Assembly: GCA_021795355.1 (NCBI GenBank)
Contig: JAJYPL010000001.1
Span: 62,001-126,000 of the forward strand
DNA: 64,000 bases
Origin: a bacterium
Lineage (GTDB): Bacteria > SZUA-79 > Acidulodesulfobacterales > Acidulodesulfobacteraceae
Direction: 5' to 3'
A program made the position numbers and the translations under genes. Of this stretch, positions 24,133 through 33,001 are shown piece by piece. The stretch's first letter is position 1; every line of letters starts with the position of its first letter. The notes below the pieces were generated by a model. That model ran no database searches. It saw only the letters and a program-made list of their open reading frames with translations, and was not told the origin of the DNA.

Positions 24133-25563
24133 TTAATTGTTTTTACCTCCGTTTAGCGGGTATAGCTGTTTTCTGTAGTAATCCTCTTCGTTTAATTCCA
24201 ATTTTCTGCCGTCATAGGCAGTGAAATACTTGCCGCCGCCAAATTCGGTTTCCCATACCTTGTCGGCAATTTTGCCGTAATTTTCTGAGTATTCGTCCAT
24301 CTTGTCCTTAAGTTCCGTGATTATAGACTCTCCACCTTCCTGAGCTGCTTTTGCTCCGCCTTCCGAAACTACTTTTCTTAATATTTTCGGATGGTCTATT
24401 ATCATGCATGGACGAAGTCTGTTCTTAACCCCCATCTGTTCTTTTCTGATGGATTTAAAATACATGGAGTTTAAAATTTCTTCCATAGATTTATCGAAAA
24501 TATTGTCTGCTGCAAACTGGGCAAATACGCAAGGTTCTACTCCGCCGTTTGCGTTTACGTGAAGATAGACGCGTCCCCCCGAAAGGCATCCGTGAGAAAG
24601 TACGCCGTCGTTCCAGAAATCGGCAACCACTATCGGCTTTGTTTCCCTGATTTCAACTACCCTTTTTCTTCTGAAATTGCGCTGTTCAGGCGTCGGCATA
24701 AGATTTACGTCAGGCTCCCGCCCTATCGGTATATAATTAAAATACCAGCCGAGAAAAGCGCCCTGCTTAATGTAAAAATCTATAAATTTGTCGCTTACGA
24801 TTAGTTCGTTGTTGTATCGGGTAGCGGTCGCCGAAAACCCGAACAGGACTCCGTTGTCTTTAAGATTATTCATAGCCGATACTACCTTTTTAAAATGTCC
24901 CTTGCCTCTTCTTTCATCGGTTTCATCCTCAAATCCCTCTACGCTTATGCATGGAAAAACATTCCCTATATTAGACAATCTTTCGGCAGTTTTGCCGTCT
25001 ATAAGCGAACCGTTCGTGTATATCTGGAAATAGCAGTCGCTGTTTCTTTCTAAAATATCGAACAGGTCTTTTCTTACGAAAGGTTCTCCTCCAGATATAG
25101 TGTAAAAGAAGATGCCGAATTTTTTTCCCTCGTCTATAATCTCGTTAATTTTTTCGAAAGAAAGTTTATCGTTACGGGTATAATTTGCGGAATAGCACCC
25201 GTAGCATTTTAAATTGCAGTGCATTGTAGGGCTTATAACGTAAAAAAGAGGCGGATAAAATCCGTTTTTTTCTATAAACGCTTTCCTTCTGTCTCCGCTT
25301 AGCAAAAGAAAGTTTGAGATAAAGTTATCTAATATTCCCTGTTTTACGTTTTTAGATAAATGCGGAAATTTTCTTTTTAATCCGATAAAAATATGATCGA
25401 AAAAAATCTTTCCGGCAGGAGCCTCAAAATTATTGATTTTATCGGAAAGTTTAATTATAGTTTCATCGCTTAATTTAGGCAACACATAGTTTCCTGCAAA
25501 GTGAAATACGTTTTTTACTACGGAACTTTTAACAGACCGTTTCAACGAAGATAATCCCTCCAT
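24133..25563 (-). CDS. Radical SAM enzyme of unknown substrate
   Basis: 476 residues. A helical N-terminal region of about 110 residues precedes a radical SAM core with CNLKCYGC (CxxxCxxC, about residues 127-134), SGGEP, and a SPASM-like tail carrying single cysteines in HGCLSGG, VEPCVF and LRPCMI. Twitch/SPASM-type enzymes modify peptides or proteins, or act in cofactor synthesis, but no partner peptide is visible beside it. The C-terminal roughly 80 residues are charged and helical. It stands alone with a long AT-rich leader. I do not recognise the specific subfamily. Confidence 0.8.
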   Translation of the reverse strand: MEGLSSLKRSVKSSVVKNVFHFAGNYVLPKLSDETIIKLSDKINNFEAPAGKIFFDHIFIGLKRKFPHLSKNVKQGILDNFISNFLLLSGDRRKAFIEKNGFYPPLFYVISPTMHCNLKCYGCYSANYTRNDKLSFEKINEIIDEGKKFGIFFYTISGGEPFVRKDLFDILERNSDCYFQIYTNGSLIDGKTAERLSNIGNVFPCISVEGFEDETDERRGKGHFKKVVSAMNNLKDNGVLFGFSATATRYNNELIVSDKFIDFYIKQGAFLGWYFNYIPIGREPDVNLMPTPEQRNFRRKRVVEIRETKPIVVADFWNDGVLSHGCLSGGRVYLHVNANGGVEPCVFAQFAADNIFDKSMEEILNSMYFKSIRKEQMGVKNRLRPCMIIDHPKILRKVVSEGGAKAAQEGGESIITELKDKMDEYSENYGKIADKVWETEFGGGKYFTAYDGRKLELNEEDYYRKQLYPLNGGKNN

Positions 25564-25753
25564 TTTTTCCCTCCCGATTAAAATAAAATTAATATTTTAA
25601 TTATTTATAGTTCATAATTAAACGTTATATATCAATTAATTATATTAATTAAAAGAAGTTATTCGAGGTTTAAAAAAGGTAAAATATTTACCGTTTCTTA
25701 TTAATATTTTATCGCAGGTATTCAAAAAGTCAAGAGCGTGTTTGCAATTTCGG

Positions 25754-25782
25754 TTGCAATTTTAATTTTTTTTTGGGATAAT
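25754..25782 (+). promoter_or_regulatory. Promoter of tRNA-Ala
   Basis: TTGCAA (25754-25759), 17-nt spacer, GATAAT (25777-25782), ending 10 nt before the mature tRNA-Ala. Confidence 0.6.
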
Positions 25783-25792
25783 GATTAAACGT

Positions 25793-25868
25793 GGGGGGTT
25801 AGCTCAGTTGGTAGAGCGATGCCTTCGCATGGCATAGGCCAGGGGTTCGAATCCCCTATCCTCCACCA
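25793..25868 (+). tRNA. tRNA-Ala (anticodon CGC)
   Basis: A 76-nt cloverleaf with encoded CCA: acceptor GGGGGGT pairs with ATCCTCC (two G-U pairs), D arm AGCTCAGTTGGTAGAGC, anticodon stem ATGCC/GGCAT with loop TTCGCAT (anticodon CGC), T arm AGGGGTTCGAATCCCCT. Confidence 0.95.
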
Positions 25869-26030
25869 CTTAAAACCACAGTATTTAGACTCATTTTAAG
25901 CCGTTTATATAAAAATCCACGCTCGACATATTTTCTTAATTTTACTAAAATTTAGGTAAATTTAACGAATTTTAGATACAAAACACTATCACGACTATTC
26001 GGTAATACGGGATTAATTTTAGGAGTTGCT

Positions 26031-26702
26031 TTAATACGAAAGCATTATATTTGCAGATATCGTTTTACAGAAGTTTTTTACGTTATTCCAATCATGCCAT
26101 TTTTTATCTAGATTTTTATATTTAGCTAAATCGCTTTCTTTTAAGTCGTAAGGCAAAGGATTTGAGAGTTGAATGAGCAGTTGCATCAATGCAGATGCAT
26201 TATTTTCCTGAGGATATATTTTATCGAAATCTTTTAAAGCATCTTTGGTTTTTTCGAATCCTATGTGGTCTGATAAAGCAGCAAAATCTATATAATCGCG
26301 AGCAGCATTTCTGCTGATAATTAAAAATGCTTTAATCCTTAAAATTTCCGGTTCCGTAGGAATAGTTAGCTTCTGCCCTTTATATTCCATAGTTTTAGTT
26401 TCAAGCGGTGCAGTTCTTTTTAGTTGTCTAATACCTGTTTCTATACCTTTAAAATTGCCGAGTATTAAAACAGGGGGTTTTATCCTATTAGTCTTCCAGC
26501 CGGAAACCGATTCTAACGTCTTTAATATTTCGTCGAACTTGTCTTTTAAATTATTAACTACAAAATCGGTATCGTTGGAGGTTCTGTGTTCGGCATATAT
26601 TGCAGAAGCTGTTCCGCCTACCACTATGGCATCGGGCAAAATCGCATTAATCCTTGCTATATTAGAAACTACCCCTTCCCAATCATCTTTATCCTTAGGC
26701 AT
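26031..26702 (-). CDS. Nucleotidyltransferase-fold protein, putative toxin of a TA pair
   Basis: 223 residues. AIVVGGTASAIYAEHRTSNDTDFVV shows the pol-beta nucleotidyltransferase G-G-S/T and DxD metal motif, followed by a helical region with AARDYIDFAAL typical of AbiEii/MNT-like proteins. Such enzymes in toxin-antitoxin systems add nucleotides to tRNA or proteins. The adjacent upstream 90-residue gene overlaps it by 8 nt, the usual antitoxin-toxin layout, and the pair sits next to tRNA-Ala. Antibiotic or other nucleotidyltransferase roles are possible. Confidence 0.68.
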   Translation of the reverse strand: MPKDKDDWEGVVSNIARINAILPDAIVVGGTASAIYAEHRTSNDTDFVVNNLKDKFDEILKTLESVSGWKTNRIKPPVLILGNFKGIETGIRQLKRTAPLETKTMEYKGQKLTIPTEPEILRIKAFLIISRNAARDYIDFAALSDHIGFEKTKDALKDFDKIYPQENNASALMQLLIQLSNPLPYDLKESDLAKYKNLDKKWHDWNNVKNFCKTISANIMLSY

Positions 26703-26967
26703 TTAGCGAGCCTTCTTTTAAAAATAACGCTAAATTATGCCATAAATGATATTTCTGCTCCGTCGGGTCGGAAATATAGCGTCCGGTTATTTTTAAAACA
26801 TCGTCCAAAATTTCAGGGTGATTCAGACAATAATCCCTTAATTTAATCCATGAAGTTATGTCGCCCCTGGATATTATATCATCTATAGCCTCTAGAGGAA
26901 GCCCTTTTGCGATATCTACGTTTATATGACGATGGTTCATAATATCGTATGTTTTTATGTTTTCCAT
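26695..26967 (-). CDS. Small protein upstream of the nucleotidyltransferase, putative antitoxin
   Basis: 90 residues, mostly helical by composition (NVDIAKGLPLEAIDDIISRGDITSWIKLRDYCLNHPEILDDVLKITGRYI), no TM or signal. It precedes and overlaps the nucleotidyltransferase gene by 8 nt, so both are co-translated. No recognisable DNA-binding motif. The antitoxin role rests on position alone. Confidence 0.55.
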   Translation of the reverse strand: MENIKTYDIMNHRHINVDIAKGLPLEAIDDIISRGDITSWIKLRDYCLNHPEILDDVLKITGRYISDPTEQKYHLWHNLALFLKEGSLNA

Positions 26968-27017
26968 ATTTTTATTATATCATATCTTTTGCAATAAACA
27001 CTCTGCATTGAAATGCC

Positions 27018-28304
27018 TTAAAATAATTTCTTTATCGCTTCCGTAATAATTTCAACGGTTTTGTCCAAGCCGGCTTTAGTATGTTTGGAGCTTACGAACA
27101 TTGCTTCATATTGTGAAGGCGCAATAAATAACCCTTCGTTTAACACCGAAGCGAAAAAATCTTTAAACCTGTTTGTATCGGATTTCATAACGTCGTTAAA
27201 ATTGACGACGCCTCCGCCTTTTAAAAATACGGTAAGTATCGAAGAAATAGAATTTATTGTTATTTTATCGCTAAAATTTTTAAGTTCGTTTTTTAAACCG
27301 TCTATTAAATAATTTGCCGAGGAATTTGCCTTAGATACGGCGTCGTCGCTTTCTATAGCTTTTATAGTTGCAATACCGGCGGCTACGCATACCGGATTGC
27401 CCGATAAAGTGCCTGCCTGATAAACGGGTCCGAGCGGAGAAAGAAATTCCATTATGTCTTTTCTGCCGCCGAAAGCTCCTATGGGAAGTCCGCCGCCTAT
27501 TATTTTGCCGAGGCACGTAATATCCGGTTTTAAGCCGAATAAACCCTGCGCTCCGCTTTTAGAAAGCCTGAATCCTGTAATAACTTCGTCGAAAATTACG
27601 AGCGAACCGTTGTCGTGAGCTAAATTTATCAAGTCGTTTAAAAAACCTTCTTTCGGCAAAACGACGCCCATGTTTGCCGCAACGGGTTCTATTATAACTG
27701 CGGCTATCCCTTTTTTGTTTGCTGAAAAAAGCTCTTTGACGGACGATATGTCGTTATAAACTGCGACCAAGGTATCTTTAGAAAGACTTTCCGTTATGCC
27801 TGCGCTTGAGGGAACGGACGTAGTCAGCGCTCCGGAGCCTGCTTTAACCAGCATAGAATCGGAATGTCCGTGATAGCATCCTTCAAATTTTATAATTTTG
27901 CTTCTTCCGGTAAAACCTCTCGCAAGCCTCAGGGCGCTCATCACGGCTTCGGTTCCGGAATTTACGAGTCTGACTGATTCTATAGACGGAAAATATTTAT
28001 TTATTAAACCGGCAAGTTCTATTTCCGCTTCCGTCGTGGCGCCGAAACTGAAGCCTTCCGAAGCGGCGGACCAGACGGCTTTAACTACTCTTTCGTCGGC
28101 GTGCCCAAGGAGCATCGGGCCGTAAGACATTACGTAATCGATATATTCGTTTCCGTCTATATCGTAAATTTTATCGTCTTTAGCCCTTTTTACGACTATA
28201 GGCGATAATCCGACGGATTTAAATGCCCTTACGGGACTGTTAACGCCTCCGGGCATAAGCGATTCGGCATGTTTTACGGCATTTAAACTTTTATCTCGTT
28301 TCAT
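27018..28304 (-). CDS. hemL: Glutamate-1-semialdehyde 2,1-aminomutase
   Basis: PLP enzyme making 5-aminolevulinate in the C5 route to tetrapyrroles. The 428-residue protein has MPGGVNSPVRAF at its start, the substrate-binding GATTEAE, the cofactor Asp in VIFDEVITGFR (about 245) and the PLP lysine in DITCLGKIIGGGLPIGAFGG (about 265). Length is normal. Supplies haem and B12 needs implied by the cytochrome and cbiB. It overlaps the stop of the upstream hydrolase gene by one base. Confidence 0.96.
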   Translation of the reverse strand: MKRDKSLNAVKHAESLMPGGVNSPVRAFKSVGLSPIVVKRAKDDKIYDIDGNEYIDYVMSYGPMLLGHADERVVKAVWSAASEGFSFGATTEAEIELAGLINKYFPSIESVRLVNSGTEAVMSALRLARGFTGRSKIIKFEGCYHGHSDSMLVKAGSGALTTSVPSSAGITESLSKDTLVAVYNDISSVKELFSANKKGIAAVIIEPVAANMGVVLPKEGFLNDLINLAHDNGSLVIFDEVITGFRLSKSGAQGLFGLKPDITCLGKIIGGGLPIGAFGGRKDIMEFLSPLGPVYQAGTLSGNPVCVAAGIATIKAIESDDAVSKANSSANYLIDGLKNELKNFSDKITINSISSILTVFLKGGGVVNFNDVMKSDTNRFKDFFASVLNEGLFIAPSQYEAMFVSSKHTKAGLDKTVEIITEAIKKLF

Positions 28305-29407
28305 TATAAAAATTTCCTTCCGTTTTTATTATTTTTTACGGTTTTTTTAGCGGCGTTTTTATCGTATTTCGGCAGATAAGGGGCAAAAAATTTAAAAACC
28401 TCCATATTCCAGCCGGGAAGTACGACGTGGCCGCTGTTTTTGGCGACGAAAAGCTTTTTCTTCGATTTAATAAGTTTATACACTACCAATGTGCCTTTAG
28501 GCGGACAGTCTTCGTCTTTAAGTCCTATGCCTATCATAACGGGAACTTTTATCCATTTTGCAAAATGTTTGGTATCTACGTAATATAAAGACCGCATAAC
28601 TTTAGCTTTGTCTTCCGGATGCTTCTTTAGAAAAGCTTTAACTTCCATATAGGGACCCATTTTTGCAAGCGGCATCTGCACCGGAATATCGCTTAAAAAC
28701 GGAACGTCTCCCGCCGCCGCCGTAACGTGAGGATCGATAGCGGCGTCGATTAGAGACAGTCCTCCTCCCATACTTCCGCCTGTAACAAAAATATATTTAT
28801 TGTTTATATCTTTATAGTGTTCAAGAAATCTTAAGGATGCAAGGGAATCCATTACTATTTTTACCATAGAAAAACTTTTTACGTGAAGAATTCCGTTAGT
28901 CATAAGACCCGGGAAACCTGGATGGTAAACCGTCGCGCTTCTGCCGTGACCTCTTAGATCGATCGAAAGAGCCGCATATCCCCTTCTTGCAAAAAAATGC
29001 GCCCAGCCGGGCGTTCCGTAAGAACCGTAACCGTGGAGCAGAAGAACGCCTGGATATTTTTTTCCTTTGACGCCGTACGGAATTGCAAAATAGCCTTTCA
29101 GCTGAAGTCCGTCGTAAGAAGTAAGAGTTAAACTGTATGTTTCTATTTTATTTGTTTTATCGTTATAAAGCGGTCTTAAAGAATAAACGACTTTCTCGGT
29201 GCGGAGATGGGCGTACATTTTATGCCAAAATTTTTTAAACTTTTGATATCTTGTAAGTTTAATTTTAGAAACTTTTGATTTTGCAGAAGATAGCGACCTT
29301 TTGGACTGCGTTTTAAAATTTTTATATAATAGTGTTCCTGCGGCTAAAACGACAACGACTATTAATAATGTTATTAAAACGGTTTTATTTTTATTATTTG
29401 TTTTCAT
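28304..29407 (-). CDS. Membrane-anchored alpha/beta hydrolase
   Basis: 367 residues. An N-terminal signal anchor (about 8-28) and a basic linker precede an alpha/beta hydrolase fold with YPGVLLLHGYGSYG (oxyanion region), nucleophile Ser in VTGGSMGGGLS (about 220), Asp in GIGLKDEDCPP and His in NSGHVVLPG. The cap-less layout with SLDLRGHGRS resembles acetyl-xylan-esterase or dienelactone-hydrolase-like esterases. Substrate unknown; the active site should be periplasmic. It shares one base with hemL. Confidence 0.8.
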   Translation of the reverse strand: MKTNNKNKTVLITLLIVVVVLAAGTLLYKNFKTQSKRSLSSAKSKVSKIKLTRYQKFKKFWHKMYAHLRTEKVVYSLRPLYNDKTNKIETYSLTLTSYDGLQLKGYFAIPYGVKGKKYPGVLLLHGYGSYGTPGWAHFFARRGYAALSIDLRGHGRSATVYHPGFPGLMTNGILHVKSFSMVKIVMDSLASLRFLEHYKDINNKYIFVTGGSMGGGLSLIDAAIDPHVTAAAGDVPFLSDIPVQMPLAKMGPYMEVKAFLKKHPEDKAKVMRSLYYVDTKHFAKWIKVPVMIGIGLKDEDCPPKGTLVVYKLIKSKKKLFVAKNSGHVVLPGWNMEVFKFFAPYLPKYDKNAAKKTVKNNKNGRKFL

Positions 29408-29471
29408 AATTAATTTTTTATTTTTTATATAGCAGTATATATTTATTAATATTAGTATAAAGAATCATATA

Positions 29472-29523
29472 AAAAGGCATCTATGAATTTAAATTTATTC
29501 AATTTATTCATAGATGCCTTTTA
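29472..29523 (-). terminator. Hairpin terminator after the cytochrome c gene
   Basis: AAAAGGCATCTATGAAT (29472-29488) and its exact complement (29507-29523) flank an 18-nt AT loop. The stem ends in A/T runs on both sides, so it can end transcription in both directions. It lies 45 nt after the cytochrome stop. Confidence 0.8.
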
Positions 29524-29568
29524 TTTTTAATTATGTTAATTAATTTTGCTTGATGCTGCTATAAACGC

Positions 29569-30036
29569 TTATTTTAAAGATTCAAGGTATTCCGCAACTG
29601 TTTTTAACTGTGTCGGATTAAGGTTATGATTCGGCATCATAGTGGTCTTATTGTGAACCTTAGGGGTATTAATCTGAACTTCCAACCAGTGTATAGAGTG
29701 TCCCCTTGTTCCTTCTTTGTCGAGATTAGGACCTATCGATCCGCCTTTTCCGTTGATTATGTGGCATCCTTCGCAACCCTGAGCGTTAATAATTTTCATT
29801 GCCGCGGCTTTTAAATTTCCTGCGGCCGGTTTAGAAGCAGACGCTGTTTTTGTTTTTGCTTTTGTTTTTATTTTAGAAGTTTTTGCTGCTTTCTTTGCTG
29901 CTTTCTTAGCTTTTTTAACCGGCTTAGTAGTTGCAGCGGGCTTTTTTGCGCATCCGTAAAGACTGAAGCTTACCAATACTAAAAATAATGCAGTAAATAA
30001 AACGGTTAACCCTTTTTTTCCTTTCAATGCTTTCAA
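29569..30036 (-). CDS. Lipoprotein c-type cytochrome (mono-haem)
   Basis: 155 residues: a signal sequence ending in a lipobox (FSLYGC, Cys about 29), a Lys/Ala/Thr-rich flexible linker of about 45 residues, then a class I cytochrome c domain with haem motif CEGCH (about residues 88-92), GPNLDKEGTRGHS and a probable axial Met in TTMMPNHNLNPTQL. It should be anchored to a membrane facing the periplasm, as an electron carrier on a tether. No oxidase or reductase subunit is next to it. Confidence 0.9.
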   Translation of the reverse strand: MKALKGKKGLTVLFTALFLVLVSFSLYGCAKKPAATTKPVKKAKKAAKKAAKTSKIKTKAKTKTASASKPAAGNLKAAAMKIINAQGCEGCHIINGKGGSIGPNLDKEGTRGHSIHWLEVQINTPKVHNKTTMMPNHNLNPTQLKTVAEYLESLK

Positions 30037-30250
30037 TTTCTTACCCTCCCTAAATAAATTAAATTAAATTTATAATTGTTTTGCCGTATTTTGCCGTCGC
30101 ATGTATGTATGGTTAATTTAACGAAGACGAAAGATAAATAAATCTTAGTTCATATTAAATATTTAATATTTGCCTTTGACTTAATCTTTCACCCGCCGCT
30201 ATCGTGTATCTTATATATAATATAACTATTTTTAAATTTGTCAATAAAAA

Positions 30251-30292
30251 TTTTAATATATAAATTTTAATATATAAATTTTAATATATTTT
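30251..30292. repeat. Three tandem 14-bp AT repeats
   Basis: TTTTAATATATAAA occurs three times in a row (last copy ending TTTT) in the 336-bp gap between the cytochrome c and radical SAM/DUF2344 genes. The rest of this gap holds the cytochrome leader and the inverted repeat that follows. Confidence 0.8.
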
Positions 30293-30363
30293 GGAATTAT
30301 GCACTTTAAAAAGCAAAGGTTTGTATTTGTTATGCAATCTCGCTTTGTCAAGTGCATAATTCC
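30293..30363. repeat. 71-bp element with 14-bp perfect terminal inverted repeats
   Basis: GGAATTATGCACTT (30293-30306) is repeated inverted at 30350-30363, with inner AAAGC/GCTTT pairing. It sits 10 nt after the stop of the radical SAM/DUF2344 gene and may act as its terminator. The inside carries ATGCAATCTCGCTTT, related to the ATTGCGAG repeat family. Confidence 0.7.
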
Positions 30364-30372
30364 GTATATTTT

Positions 30373-32877
30373 TTATACATATGTCATATTTATATCTATA
30401 ATTTTTAAACCTTCCGGCAATAACGTATTTATTTTATCTTTTAAATCTGCTAAGTTCGCCGAGTTCATAGATGCGGCATGAATTTTTGCAATTCTTCCTT
30501 TAATATACAGCCCGTCGCTTTCCGACATGAAAGGTATCGGGTTGGAATAGCTAAGTTTCGGTCTCAAAACATATTCGGATTCTTTATATAAAAGCGGAAT
30601 TTTTACTACCCTGAAAGTTTTAAGGAGTATTTTAACCGTTTCTAAATGTCCGAGATATTTTGCTATTCCTCTTTTGGAATATATGAAGGTTATTTCGGAA
30701 AATGGAACCGTTTTAACTTTAATATTATTATTGCCGTTAAAATTATCTAATTCTGCTCTGTTTCCGCCGGCTTCATTAATAAAAAAGGCGCCTTTATTTA
30801 TACTTTTACCGTAATCATAATTTACGCCGCTATTTTCATCTGTTTCATTTTCATTGTTTTTAATATTTTTTTTATGCATTTTTATGTTTGCGGCTTTAGA
30901 CGAGTAAACGGGGCTTACGGCTTTAAAATCGCATACGCCGCATAAATAGCATATTTTTCTGCAGTTTTGAGTAGAAAGGTCTTCTATATCTGTTTCGAAA
31001 TTAAAATAATAAATAGACCTTGCGTTCTGCATGCAAGATTTTTTATATTCTTCTTTCAAAAATTTTTTATCGACCATAATATATATGAAATCCCACGGGA
31101 GCGGATCGTTTATTTTTTTTTCCTCGTATAAATATTTAAAATAACCTTGATAATCGATTTCGCCGCCGTCCACGTTTTCGTTTTGATTCCAGTTTTCGTT
31201 TTCAAGCGCTTTTATCCACGCATTATAATTGAAAAGCCTCGACTCGCTGTCGTAAACCGCTCCCGATTTATACGCCTTATATATAATTTTAGAAGTAAAT
31301 TCATCCCCTCTCGATATCAGCGCTTCTATAAAACTGACCTTGGGGTCCTGATATTTAAAATTTACGTTAAGAGGTTTCAATATCTTTTTTAAATAATTTA
31401 TTTTAAAGTTAAGATTTTCTTCCCGTTCCATAGGAAACCACTGAAAAGGGGTATGCGGTTTAGGTACGAAATTATTTACGTTTACTGTAACGTTAAGCCC
31501 TTTTGCGACGCTTTTTATTTTTACTATTAAAGCGGCTATCCCGTCCAAGTCGGCGATTCTTTCAAAAGGAAGACCTATCATAAAATAAAGTTTTAAAGAC
31601 TTATAGCCTTTTTGCGAAAGCCCTGCGGCTTCATTAAGAAGATCCGTTTCGGATATATTTTTGTTTATTATATTTCTCAGCCTTTGGGTTCCTGCTTCCG
31701 GAGCCAGAGTAAAATTTGTTTTTTTGACTGCGGCGGTTTTTTTAAGTATATCTTCGCTTAAAGAGCCTATTCTCATAGACGGAAACGACATCGATATTTT
31801 CTCTTCGGAGGTTAATTCGGCTAACTCGGAAAGCAGCGGTTCTATTTCGGAATAATCTCCCGTAGAAAGCGAAGAGAGCGATATTTCTTCTAAACCTGTC
31901 GTATGAAGTCCGTGTTTTACGGCATTTAATACGGTATCTTTTTTTCTTTCCCTTACCGGTCTGTAAATGTAGCCGGCCTGACAGAACCTGCATCCGGAAG
32001 AACAGCCCCGCGCTATCTCGACGGCAAGCCTGTTGTGAACTGTTTCTATAAGCGGTACTATATGCTTATTTATATAATAAGTATGTTCGCTTTTATTTTC
32101 GATTTGCCCGCCGTTTTCAAAATTAAAAGTATTAAATTCATTAAGGTTATCGCAATTATTAATGTTATAGTTTAAATCTATATCGTTAAGTAACGATTTT
32201 TTTACTGTTTTTGAAATTCCTGGCACATAAACGCCGCGTATTTCGGCAAGTTTTCTTTTAACGTAATCTCTGTAGTCCGATATATAGACAGAACCGGATT
32301 TAAGTTCGTTTTTTGCCTTCAATACGGTATCGCATACCTCAACCGTGGTAATTTCGCCGTCCCCTATTATAAAAAAATCCATAAAATCGTTTAACGGCAG
32401 AGGGTTAAAAGCGCAGGGCCCGCCCGCCCCTATAAAAGGAAAGTCCGCTCCGGTTCTGTCTTTGGAAAATAACGCAATGCCGGAAAGCTCAAGCATTAAC
32501 AATATATTAGTATAGGATAGTTCATACTGCAGGGAAAAACCGGCTATATCGAAATTTTTAATTTCTTCGAAAGATTCTAAAGAAAATAAAGGAATATTAT
32601 TCTCTTTAAGTTTTGCGTTCATATCGGGATAAGGCAGGTAAACCCTTTCGCATGCAATGTAGTCGAGGGAGTTTAAAATATCGTATATTATTCCCATTCC
32701 TATATGGCTCATGCCGAGTTCATAAAAATCCGGAAAAGCCAAAGCAAATTTTAAAGGGATATTTTCGATATCTTTTACGGTAGTTCCGGTTTCCAAACCC
32801 AGATATCTTACCGGTTTTTGGACGAAAGGCAGGACGCCGTCGTTTAGTTTGCCGTATAGTTTATGGTTTGTTTTCAT
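30373..32877 (-). CDS. B12-binding-type radical SAM protein fused to DUF2344
   Basis: Start is placed at ATG 32877 (834 residues). The frame stays open to 33066, but that part overlaps the divergent M50 gene, and KPVRYLGLETG is where family members begin. A TATAAT lies about 30 nt before it. It has an N-terminal region of the TIGR03960 kind, radical SAM motif CSSGCRFCQAGYIYRPVRER, a cysteine set CRKICYLCGVCDF, and a C-terminal DUF2344 domain (ITFIYSKRGIAKYLGHLETV onwards). Such fused proteins are widespread and unassigned, often proposed to act in RNA or cofactor modification. Confidence 0.85.
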   Translation of the reverse strand: MKTNHKLYGKLNDGVLPFVQKPVRYLGLETGTTVKDIENIPLKFALAFPDFYELGMSHIGMGIIYDILNSLDYIACERVYLPYPDMNAKLKENNIPLFSLESFEEIKNFDIAGFSLQYELSYTNILLMLELSGIALFSKDRTGADFPFIGAGGPCAFNPLPLNDFMDFFIIGDGEITTVEVCDTVLKAKNELKSGSVYISDYRDYVKRKLAEIRGVYVPGISKTVKKSLLNDIDLNYNINNCDNLNEFNTFNFENGGQIENKSEHTYYINKHIVPLIETVHNRLAVEIARGCSSGCRFCQAGYIYRPVRERKKDTVLNAVKHGLHTTGLEEISLSSLSTGDYSEIEPLLSELAELTSEEKISMSFPSMRIGSLSEDILKKTAAVKKTNFTLAPEAGTQRLRNIINKNISETDLLNEAAGLSQKGYKSLKLYFMIGLPFERIADLDGIAALIVKIKSVAKGLNVTVNVNNFVPKPHTPFQWFPMEREENLNFKINYLKKILKPLNVNFKYQDPKVSFIEALISRGDEFTSKIIYKAYKSGAVYDSESRLFNYNAWIKALENENWNQNENVDGGEIDYQGYFKYLYEEKKINDPLPWDFIYIMVDKKFLKEEYKKSCMQNARSIYYFNFETDIEDLSTQNCRKICYLCGVCDFKAVSPVYSSKAANIKMHKKNIKNNENETDENSGVNYDYGKSINKGAFFINEAGGNRAELDNFNGNNNIKVKTVPFSEITFIYSKRGIAKYLGHLETVKILLKTFRVVKIPLLYKESEYVLRPKLSYSNPIPFMSESDGLYIKGRIAKIHAASMNSANLADLKDKINTLLPEGLKIIDINMTYV

Positions 32878-33001
32878 GTTTAGATTGTAATTTATTATCA
32901 TTATACAATATTGCGGATAAAAAATTAACGGAAAAATTAAAATAAAATAATAAAAATTATGAATAAAATTATATTGATTTATAAGGAAAAATAATCGTAT
33001 A

